A stretch of DNA of 64,000 bases from Ostrinia nubilalis (taxonomy: Eukaryota; Arthropoda; Insecta; Lepidoptera; Crambidae). A model generated the notes under the pieces. The model searched no databases, was not told the origin of the DNA, and saw only the letters and a program-made list of their open reading frames with translations. Shown piece by piece: positions 23,001 through 35,000 of the stretch. The translations under genes were made by a program, and so were the position numbers. How positions within the stretch are numbered: position 1 is the stretch's first letter; the number at the start of each line of letters is the position of its first letter. The stretch covers positions 13,640,001-13,704,000 of the forward strand of contig NC_087092.1 in NCBI RefSeq assembly GCF_963855985.1, written 5' to 3'.

Positions 23001-26000
23001 ATTTCCTCCGCCATTTTCTGCAGATTGGCACCTCACGTCACATCATTTTACCGAACTCAGCCCTATAGCTTCGGCGCAGTACCGATCACTGACGTTTGTC
23101 AACAAAACTTCTGACAAACTTGCTTGACTCTTGAGACAAGCTAAATTACACCATATTGTTAATGACATTGAGCATACATTTTTTAAATACCTTCGCGAAG
23201 TAAAACTTCTGTACGTAGTACCACAGAATAATAATAAGTACTACGTACAGAAGTTTTACTTCGCGAAGGTATTTAAAAAAATGTATGCTCAATGTCATTA
23301 ACAATATGGTGTAATTTAGCCTGTCTCAAGAGTCAAGCACCATTTTGTTGACAAACGTCAGTGATCGGCACTGCGCCGAAGCTATAGGGCTGACTTCGGT
23401 AAAATGATGTGACGTGAGGTGTCAAACTGCGGAAAATGGCGGAGGAAATACATGATTTAGCATGAATTATCATGAATAATATTAACTACTTATTTACCTC
23501 TCAGTGTCTTGAGGCAACTTAAAAAAGTACATTCTGTGTTTTTATTATTATTTAGGCAGTTAAATACTGCACAGTATTTAGTACACCATTTTCTTTATTT
23601 CCTTCCATCATACACAAGAATACGCGTGCGTGAGTCAATGTTCGCTCGTATGTGAGGCCTTGTCGAATAACTCCTGTAGGTGGGCCATCGTGCGGGTTTT
23701 GTTTTCGATGTAAACTCGCGGAGATGAACAGGCCTGGTAGTACTTATTATTATTCTGTGGTTCTAGCTAGAGTATTTTTATTAAGTTATGTATCGTAATG
23801 GATATATTAACTGGTATATTTTTGTAGAATCAATTGCCTTATTGCACGCCGATACATCATGCCCTTTCTTTGCAGAAAGTCAATCGTAAATCTCCTCCTT
23901 CCCAACTACGTAATTTGCTCAGCGCCAAGCCGTCACATTCTACCTCCTCCTCCAAAGCCGCAAGCCAAAACGTCGAGACCACCTCCGTCGAGGAGGACAA
24001 GAGCGCGCGCCGCTCGACGAGAAATTCTCCCGATGTTGCCAGAAATAATCTCAACGAAGAAGCTCCATTTCAAACTTCTAGTCAAATGAGGCCTAATAAT
24101 GATGACTATAGCGAAACGTGCAACTACCCTTCTCTGAGGGTGAAAACTGATCTCGAAGCGCCAGAAGTGAAAAATGAGGAGAGCGATATTCTTATGGATC
24201 CCGGCGACGGGGACAGGGCCGACAAGTGTCAAGAGTTTAATGCATCAGATCTTTTGGAACCAAAAATGGAAGTCATGGAACAAGAAGCTAGTGACGAGGA
24301 GCGTTCCAGCTTTCCGCCGATGTACTATGAAAATAACGCATTAGCGAACCCCTTCGCAGCTCTGCAAGGTGAGACTTGTTTCTGTGTCCATCGTAAACTC
24401 AGTGTTCAGACGTTCGATACGAGACTTGATCAATGTTTCCTCTCCAGGTAACGTGGATCTCATGAGCGGCATCGGCACGGAGCTCCGGGACGACAACGCG
24501 GAAGGTGAATATACTTTATTTTTCTCACATATCACGTCATTTCACACGCACACGTCGACTCGGACAGCCGCGCCCCCGGCGAACCTTTAACATTACTGTC
24601 GGTCGTAGAAGAGAGCGCGCGCGGTCTCGTACATAAAATGGTGGCTAGGCGCGCGGGTGTCGTGGCGACGAGCCCGCTCGGCCTCCGCAGTGCCGCCGCT
24701 CGCATCCCGCATATGGCACGGAAACGGCGCCCGGCTCCCGGCGAGCGTCCGACCCGATTCGGCTGCTGCGGACGAGCATTTTCTGGAACACTTTCGGGTG
24801 CAGAAAATGCGCAGCCGCAGCGCGAGCGTCCGTCAGACGCGTTTCGGTGCGATAGCGCGTGGGGCGGGCGGCACGCGGCGGGCGCGGCGGGCAGTGCGAT
24901 CGTGGTGTTGTTGGCAGCGGGCGGAACGAGCGCGGCCGCGGCGGGCGCGGGCGGCGGCGTGCAGTGCGCGCTGTGCGGGCGGCGGTACAGCAACGCGAGC
25001 AACCTGCGCCAGCACGTGCGGCTCATCCACGAGGCGCAGCCGGTGGCGTGCGCCACGTGCGGCCGCAGCTTCAAGACGCCGCTGTACCTGCGCCGCCACA
25101 CGCTCGCGCAGCACCCCGCGCGCGCCCGCAAGCCGCCGCCGCCGCTCCCCGCGCTGCGGCCCGCCCAGCGCTTCCCGCAGTAGCCACCCTGCCCGGCGGG
25201 GCGGCCGACGACATGTGGCTTATGACGTTCAAACGAAGACTGTCAATAAATATTATCTAGTCTGTGATCGGAGTGTCGCCGGGGGCCCGTTTGCCGTCAC
25301 ACCTCTCCGCTTATTGCGTGCCTTTCGATAAATATACCGAGTGCCAGATATTTATTATATGTCGCTTAACTTTAACGAGGTCCCTTTGCCGATAGTCTGA
25401 TGATATGATGAATAGTTGTTGTACACTGTAAATAGAGCAGTTTTATTAGATTTCATATATCAGTTATCTGTGACACGTCTCGATTGGAGACACTGTTCTT
25501 GCAGCTTTTACTGTTAATATACATATAGGAAATATAGTTAATAGATACGACATAAACAGATCTAAGCAAACGCATGTTCCTAAAGTTAGTAAGAACAAAG
25601 GATTCTTATGCCATGTCGTGGTCGCGTGGTACAAAGGGAAACAATATTATAAGACAATAACATGGCAAGGAAAATACATGTTTTAGTCACAATAATGAGA
25701 ATCACATTGCTTAGTCACGCCCTGCATAAGGGTTTTCGTCGCATGACTAATCGAACCTCGTTAAAGGGAAGACAAGCTACCTTCCTTTTTGACAATAGAC
25801 TGATCGTTGTTAAGCATTTGTTGCGACCGGTGCTGATTTTACATAACATAGGTTATTTACTGGTTACATACATAGTATAATACAGATTACAGACATACAT
25901 ATACACGAACCCACACGTTGGGCGCCGTCCGCCGCGCTCGCCGACGATCTGTATTTTCATAGTAGAGTGTAATTTTTTTACCGCAGAGCGGCGGAAGGCG

Positions 26001-29000
26001 TCAAACGACACCATTTTATTTGTCGAACGCGCGAACTTATGTAACTCTAGATACATAAATTCGTGAAGGAACCACAATAGTGATATTTTTATACACAATA
26101 GTTTTATCTTTACACAATGTTATATTGTTGAGTGATTGGACGGCTCCCGGTAAATTAGTTTGTACAAAAACTCAGATGTAATGATTGAATATTAAATGTC
26201 TTCAAAGTCGTATATTTAATAATAATTAATTAATGATACATAATATTAGTTGTTTAAACGTGATTTCACCGCGAGTTATATGAGGCGAAAGCTGCCTTTG
26301 TTGCCCACGTGAGACCCAGTGTCGCTGCAACGATAATGGATCGCAGGCGAACTGTTTCGTACTTTTTAAATATTTACTGTACGCTTTATACATTTATTTC
26401 TGCGGTTAGATATCCGCTGAACCCTCTTTTGAATAATTTACAAAATGATTGCCATAGGAGAAAGCACATCTAGTCATTTTAAAATAAAACAAACGGAGAA
26501 GACACGTCATTGAAAGTATGATTAGGGTTGTGAATTACAATATTAGTTTATCATTTGAAAATTAATTATAAAACTGTCTGAATAAAGTGTGATCTCAAGT
26601 GTGTATCCGTGATCTCTAAAACTACGCATTTATTTTGATCTGTGTTAGTCTTAAAATTATGGTTGGAAGTTGATTGCAATAATTATTATTACTCTTAAAA
26701 TAATCGCTTACTTATACGTACCTATTAGTAATTGTAATTTGAAAAAAGCACTTTGGACTTTCCTTAAACTAATTTAGTCCCATTGATTAGTTAAGATGCA
26801 GCTTTCACTATCTTAATATTTAAAACGAACTGTATAGGCAAAATATCTTGACACTTTCTGAATTTAAAGTAAGCAATTTATGAAATTAGAAATTTTATCA
26901 TTATAATAGACAGAAATGAAATGTTTATGAAATTATAATAATATATGAAATCACATTAAAAAACCATAAAACAGGTTTCTTTTACATATACATTATACAT
27001 ACATAATTGTTCCATTATGCATTATGAAGTTGTACGTTATCTACAGTGGTTTATGTTTGTTGTAAGTCCCGTATATTCTTAGCCGTTACTACGTGATATC
27101 CACCCATCCATCCTACTTGTTGCGTTTATGTTATAAACTGAACTAATTAATATGTTAAGCCTGTAAAATATACTACTTACACTTAATTTTTATTAGCTTT
27201 TTTTGTACAACATCGTACGGAATGACAATATCCTGCTGATTTATCAAGCTATTAATTTTAAAAACCAAGTGTCCATAAATATACTTTGATTGTAATATTT
27301 TATTCTTTAGTGCGATATTGATTTGAGCTGAAATTTAGAATTTCAATGTATGTACATAAATCAGTGTAATTTTTTTACTAAATAAAATAAAGTATTACGA
27401 GAAATTTCGATTTTCAGTTCAGTACTTAATTTTTTGTTTCTTCTTTTATAATTTTTATTTTAGCGATGATAATATGAAATTAATAGTCACTAATAAATGG
27501 CCTTTAGACGTGATAAATATTAACAAGCATTTTGCTGGTTGAGTGCCGTTCGTTACCTCTTTTTCTCAAACAATGTAGTGTGAGTCGCGATTGAAGTGAT
27601 CATAATGCCATTTGAGAAATAACATCTGTCTTCCTACTCTAGAAATACCAGCATCTTAAACCATATCAAACTTTAGGCACACACATTCTATCTTTATAGT
27701 AATACAATAGGCTAATTAATTATTGCAGTTTAACTTATTCAAAAATCCTGCCTTACTACAGCATTAAATTTTGAAAAATGCAATAACGTACGTATGATGC
27801 AATTTTTTATAGCTGATGAACTGAGTTTGTAGAACGAAATATGAAAATTCCATAATTACTAATTGCTTCTTATGAATCCTTTATGCGAACATTCCAATCA
27901 CTCGTACACTGTGACTTCAACGTTTCGATAGGTTTATACCTTGAATCCCTGTAACATTATCTACATTTAAATTAGAGATTTTGTGATAATTATAGCTAAG
28001 ATCATGAACTCTGGGCCAAACTGAGAATAGATATTGCAAGCCATATGACAAATTACAGTGTTTTGTGAAAACAATTAACGTTACATTATAATAACAATGA
28101 TAGTGGTGTTGGTGTTATCAAGGTGTATCTTTTTCTTAATCTATTTTACGGCAGTAATGCTTATTGGCCAGGGAGGTATTCAGTTAAGTTTGGTAACTTA
28201 GCTGTTACAGCTTCAACTTCTTCAATTAATTCCAACTGGATGCATCTCTGGTTTGAGCTTGTTGTTTATTAACACGGTTTTGTTGTGTATTGTACATCGT
28301 AGTAGGGCGATGGGACGGACGCCGCACGCGACCCGTGCCCGACGCGGTGTGGCTCGAACAACACCGACGCGCGCTGCCCTTCGTGCTCAAGAGAGAGAAC
28401 GAGCGAGAAGTTGCAGCACCAAGGCTGGTAAGTTCATCTCAACCTAAATACCACCCTGTATTCAAATTTTTAGGGCTCAAAGTTCCCTTATAGTGGAATT
28501 CGTCGCGAAACTGTCCCAGCTTTAAAACATTTTGAGAAAGATTTCACAATAGTCGTGGACCACTATCTTTATTTGATACTTATTTTACAAACGACCGAAT
28601 TCTTTTAATTGCTCGGTGAAAGTCTTTATTCTCAGACAGCCATCCACTAGATCTTATATGTCAATTAATTCCTCAAACAATTTATATTTTAAACGATGTG
28701 TTTAGTTGTCTGATTATAGAATACCACATTCGGCGTGCGTTTTTTTTGTCATGTCGTATTTTAAGGTTTGATTAATGATAATGTCGTGTGTGATAACAAT
28801 TGCCATGGCAGTAATAATGATAAGGTACACAAAGACAATGGTTGCGACATTTTTAACGAACGATATCATGAGGTTTTATCACATAAGACGGGAGATACGG
28901 TGCCTACGTTCCACGCGCTAGCAGAGGAATATCAGAGGAAATTCGTCATTATCATAAAATAATAAATAAACAATGTTTAAAATAACGTGCTAATAGCACA

Positions 29001-32000
29001 TTTCAGCTTTTTATTTTTAGTTAGGTTTGGTTTAAGCCTAATGTATTTTTCACTAATATGAAATCTTGCGTAGCCGTAGTGTCTGCGCGCGCTTTCGCGT
29101 GCCCATTGAGGAGTGACTACGGTATTTATGTCTATTAAAGTTTTATAGAGACACGAGACGTGTTCATCGCTTTATCTTCGTCGATATGATTGTCAATAAA
29201 TTAAAACTATTTGAAACCTGATGGTAAACGAAAAGCTCTTTAAGTATGTGCTTTTTTCTTTGATGAATACAAAAGACAGGGCAAAGCTTAGCTTAATTTA
29301 GTAAAATGTATACTCGTAGTTCAACAAAATTCCATCATTGTCAATAATCTTAACGTTTAAATCTGTTATAATTGTCATTGTGCACCCACTTAAATGTAGT
29401 ATCAGGCTACATAATCAGATATACGGACCACCGCCGTATCACAGTTGCTATGAGCTACAGTGAATGAATCGAACAAATCATACAATATCTTAGCCCTAAC
29501 ATGTCTTTCGCCAGGCCTTATCGCAAACATTACGGTTTATCGTTCGAATATGTACTTCAATTACGTATATAATGGGGAACCAATTTGCCTTTAGGTCTTC
29601 CATAAATCGTTTTTGATAAAGGGGCACTCTGGCTCTAATCATGTCCACATACTCTCTAATTTAATACGTGGATTTTGTTGGAGTTATCTATCATACTGCA
29701 AATCTAGCCATACTCATGAAAATGCCTTGAAGAACCACGATTGGCTGTGTGTGTAGTGTAGTATAAAGGAAGGTACACATTGGGAAAATTAGCGTAGTAA
29801 AGGATGATGATAATGGACGCCTCAGCAATTTTTTTTCCAATATAAATATGTCGCAGTGAATCCATACCACAAAATACAGGTTCCAAAAGCGCCCCTTGTG
29901 AGTACCATCCTTAACCCGAAATCGATAAAGCGATCTAACGAATCGGAACAATAACAGTGCACGATGATGAATGTGGAAAAGGCATTCGAATACTAAGTTA
30001 CTTAATGCATGTGCTAACTCGTAAACATCGATATTAAACTGTTTTTATATTAGCTCACAAATACAACTTTTTAAAGCAAGTCTTGCACTTATCTAAAAAC
30101 AAAGAGTATAATAATATTCATTATTATTGCAGTCGATCACTAATAATTTAATTCTTGATATTTTCTCAACACATTTTTCAAACTTGTTTTTATCTACTAT
30201 TATACATTTTAATTATGTGTTTCATCTTCTAATATTGCTTCAATTATATTATTATACTTAATTGAAAATCTTTATTTTATGAAGAGCTGGCTTAATGACT
30301 TCATTAATTTATTTTTGAAATGTCCCATGACTCTTAACAAGTTACAATCTAATCTTCAATTTATCACTTCATATCTATGTTACTTATTAGCCCTGTCGAA
30401 TAGTCTCCCATAATATATTTACTTAAATGTTTTTTCTGTTAAATAATTTAAAACCGAATAAATAAAATCGGATACTGCCTACTTACGTTTGTTAAATATT
30501 TATATTTGATATGTCAATAAAGTGAGTTAAATATGATATCCGCTTCAAAGAAGTCCTTCGTATTAGTTTTTCATTTTTTGCATGTTTTAAGGCGATTACC
30601 GAAGCGAAAGTTCTGCCACCTTCACGTTTCTTTTTGCTGTGAATTATTTACACAATAATTGAATATATTGTATTGTTGAATTTTTTACTGTCTGTTATGC
30701 TATTTTTAATCACCTTTTTAAATATATTGTTCACTTAATGTAGTTGTAGAATGAAAACATCTAAATAAAAGTGCAAATAGTAATAAAAAATATTGTACCG
30801 GGGTTCTTAAACAACCGACTTGTTTCAAGTCATTCAACACTTTTGTTCAAAACTATTTGAAGGAGGATTAATGTATGCAGTAATTATTCACGAAGTAATA
30901 ATATCGTTTCGGCGTTTTCAAACCGATACCTCAAGTTTTTCATTGGTTTCGATCATTATGCCACACAAACAAAAGAAGTTTCTAATGATATGGGAAACAT
31001 TATTCCTGGCAAGCCTAAGTGTTAAAATTACTACTTGAGAATATGAGCTTGATTGATTCTCCGCACCAGCCATTCCAAGTTTGAATTAATCATAAACATC
31101 TAAAACTAAACATGCCACCACCGTTCCAGTCCAATCATTCACCCCAAAAAATGTCGGTCCGCAGATAAAGCTGGGCGAGGGAGTGGAAATCCGGGAAGAA
31201 TTGCTCCGCGGCGTCAAGTGGGGCGACTATCGGAAGGTGACGCGGGGGCTGGCGGCGGCGCTTTTTTCCCCCATCGAGCTGGCCACGTGCTCCGTCACGG
31301 GACAGCGCTGGTCCCGCGCGGGGCAGGAGTCCCGGCCCACCAAGCCGCCCCTCGACCGCCGCAGAGTCCACGCCCTCATATCTTACGTCTCCCGACACTT
31401 CCCGGACGTAGAAGTCAGCAGGATCAAGCAGGTGCTAGCGTACAAGTGCAAGGAGAACTGCGCCGCTCTAAGGATGCGAACCGCCAGGTGACATATTTGT
31501 TGATTCAATCACCTACGCTTGCGCATGCTCCGACGCATGCTCAATTATTTGACACCTCATAGAACAACGCGCTGAGCGAATTCACTTAACATCGCTAGGA
31601 TTTCATGCTCATCATCACCAATTTAAAAAGCATGATCGTAATGAAACTCCAAACGTGATTCATGACTGGACACGTGTTTTCTGCAATTTCACCAGTTTTA
31701 GTTAACTCCACCTGCATCTATCACCACCTGACCATTAACCAAGTTTTGATATAGCGATTTATTATAATATAATAGTTTCGTTTATAAAACAATCCGATGC
31801 AATTATTTTCAAATGCTTTTACTATTTATAGAGTACGATTAATTTCGCGTTCAAAATAATGCTACCTGTTGTAGTGTAAACGTCGGTAATTTACGTAAAA
31901 GTAAATGTGTTTTGTTTATTTAACTGTGCAAATGACGAAACAATGCACGCCATAAAGTTAATGTGGTTTCAAACTTGACCTATGCTCGCTCATATCTGTT

Positions 32001-35000
32001 GCTTAATTTAGTAATCAACGGTTAATTAGGGAGTTTTATTGTTTTAGCTTTGTTTGGTTACACACGGCACACATAGCTAACTAAATCAAAACGATTATTT
32101 GAAATGGTCACAACCTTTGGACCATGGATTGGCTCATCAATTGAATTTGTCATGGAACCATTAACGAACTAGATAAGGAAACTGCACGTTACCCTAATTC
32201 GTTTATTGCTTTATGGATGTGGCTTTTAACTTATGACTTGAGATAAATTTTGTACCGCGATGTATGAATATGGCTATTATGATGTCGTCATCCATGGCAG
32301 AACGGGACGAAAAGAATACATTGATAGCGTTTGACCTTTACTCGCCAGTCTCAACACAACAATTAAAAGTATAGACAGACCGCCTGATTCTGAGGTTTTA
32401 ATCATCTTAATTATTTTTTTATATTATTTAACCCTAACATGTATTTATCCTAATTATAAAAAACATTGGTATTGATAAACCTAACAGTTTCTTCCGACCT
32501 GAATGTCGTGACCCCATCTTAGCCACTTTTAGTTAGCTCACCCTATAATACTCATTGTCAATGCTTCTTATACTCGTAATGCACAATGGATGCACATTTT
32601 AGCATACGGGACTATTCCCACCTCTCGTTCCCACCACTGCAACTCCTGTGTAGCCAGGATCTACAGCTTGACCGCCACAACAACCCAACCAATGAAGGTC
32701 AAGTTTGTCCCGGGGGAAAGTTAAACTGTCATTGGACCCGCAACGAAATTAATCAGAAGAACATAGGAGGAGTTCGAAATTTTAGCATGTTAGAAACCGG
32801 ACCTTGGCATAGAATTAGAATTCTACCACTCGGTTAACTTCTGTCCTGGCATGACAGATTGGCCTGAGCAGATGCTCAGAATCATGGTTAACATTTATCA
32901 GTTTGTATAAAAGTACTAATGATATAAGTCTGGGACAGTAATCAGAGTTCACGATTAAAGCCCTTTTCCCAGTATAATAAAGAAGTCGAGAGTAATACAG
33001 AATCAGCTCATTGTGTTGGATTTCGCTAAGCAATAAAGTGAATAGACTTTCCAGATTACGGCAACTCACGACACAAAAACATAAGCGTTTATCTCTCGAG
33101 GCATGCTCTTATTTTTAGATATTTAATTATTGTGATTTGACGGAAATATTTTGTTTAAAAATATCCTTTTGTCATAAAATCTCGCACATTTTACGCGAAT
33201 GCTGTGCATTCTTCGTTAATTTATTTCTTCAGTCATTATCTTGGTGATAATATCACTAGTTCCTGATAAAAAGCTCAGGAAAATCTTAATGATGAGTGAA
33301 AGTTCAAAGGTAAACTGGTTGGGAATGCTTTAGTGCATTAAGTTCGCCTTATGTATAAATTAATTTTAGCATTAAAGTTTAAATAAATAAATAAAGTCTT
33401 CTCTCTCAATAAGCTTTTCTAGTAGATTCATCCACAAGATGGAAACACTTTTTAATAGCTAGGTATATGTTTTTATTTTCCAACTTGAATCTATTGAGTT
33501 ACCGTTTAAAAGTTCGAGACACATTCAAAATCTTGCATACTTTTTGCTGTCCCTTGTTACTGACCGAGTGGCCACTACTCGCCAGTAACAAAGGACAGCA
33601 AAAAGTGTAAAAAGAGCCAAGTTAATACTTGTAAAATCACAAAATGCTTTCGATAAATATGTATTTTTCTTACGTCTTGACAAAACTTTATTAGACAACT
33701 TATTTGCAATTCATTTGTTTACGTTTGAGTAATAAAACTAGTCTACATCAGATGGGTTAAGGTCGACCTTTATTACGGATCCCGTACTTTTACTGATACG
33801 GTTTGAGAAAGAACAACAAATAACTGCATTTCTTGTTTTTATGACAGTTAAAGTCCATTTTATGATGATGTTGTTTTCGAGCACTACAATCGTGCGTGAT
33901 GGTCACCTGACCTATGAGTCTGGGATGGACGGTTGTTTTTATCCTATGACATTAGGAAAACATGGTGATAATACTGTTATTGTTGAGTTATTGGTAAATA
34001 TTGACAGGGTTTCGTTTCCCAGTGAATACACCAATAAAAAGATAGATAAGAGATAACTGCTTACCTTAATAATAATTTATTAAATGAGAACGACTAGTGA
34101 CACGAAAAGAGTATGATTTGAGGACTGTTAGTCAGGGGATCGGTTACTACGGCTTCCTTAGCTCTCTTTAGTTCCTTATTTTGATATGCACACTTAAACA
34201 TCAAATATTTACAAAAAGCTAATGTTTTACTGGCTCTTTAGGCACCGAAAAACTACGGAAGATTTTCCTTAAAGCCTTCCATTTTAAAAGGATGCCGCGT
34301 TTAGATCTATAACAACAATAACTTATAGCGTGTAATCGATTCGATGCGACAGAAAAATCGTGAATCAGAAAAGCGTAGGTAAAAGCGATGGTGAAAGGCG
34401 CGGCCCGCGCACCGCGCCACTCGAGGCAGTAATTCAATTTGAAGTAGGCTGTCGAATTGTTTCAGCGAGTCCACCAACTATCTGCTGAGCGCGGCAGCTA
34501 GGCCCCCGCCCTGCGACGACGCGCCGGGCGGCAGCGCGCGACCGCCCTATCCTAATTTGTGAGTACCCTTATTTACATATTGATCACGATAGCTCAAAAC
34601 TGGTAGTGAATAGAGTGGAATAACCGCTTAGCTAAAAAAAGTACTTCGTTCGTTCGTTTCAGCCAAATGACGTCCACTGCTGGACAAAGGGCTCTCCCAA
34701 GGCTTTTCACAATGAACGGTCCTGCGCTCTGTAAAAAAGTACTTATCAAACCTTATTTGTGGAAACAAAACTATTTTTTATTTCGTTCGTTCGTTTCAGC
34801 CGAATAATGTCCACTGCCGCACAAAAGCCTCCCAAAAAAAAATTACTAACGTCCAAATGTTGATATTAGCTACAGAGATGGATATTTGGTAAATAAACAT
34901 CTCACTAATTACTCCCAAAGTCCCAAAGCAATCATTGCTAGATAACAGATAAACAGGCATAAATAGATTCATAAGAGTATATGTATAAAAATGACCATGT

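Larger units (their letters stand above)
21202..23875 (+). other. BTB gene intron 2
   Basis: 2.7 kb containing a minus-strand LINE fragment at about 22060-22225 and the 1 kb palindrome at 22713-23736. Confidence 0.7.
24505..28302 (+). other. BTB gene intron 4, including 3'UTR of the zinc-finger isoform
   Basis: After the zinc-finger stop at 25183 the sequence is AT-rich, with several short frames that resemble no protein. An AATAAA hexamer within ctgtcaataaatatt at about 25241 could end the zinc-finger transcript early. No transposon was recognised with confidence. Confidence 0.45.

Noticed and set aside
24532..25131. 199-codon minus-strand frame opposite the zinc-finger exon
   Set aside because: GC-rich shadow frame; the plus strand encodes the clear C2H2 fingers.
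26100..28200. Hidden exons in BTB intron 4
   Set aside because: AT-rich, stop-dense in all frames, no recognisable protein.
28768..28962. 64-codon frame in BTB intron 5
   Set aside because: No acceptor or donor in phase and no similarity recognised.
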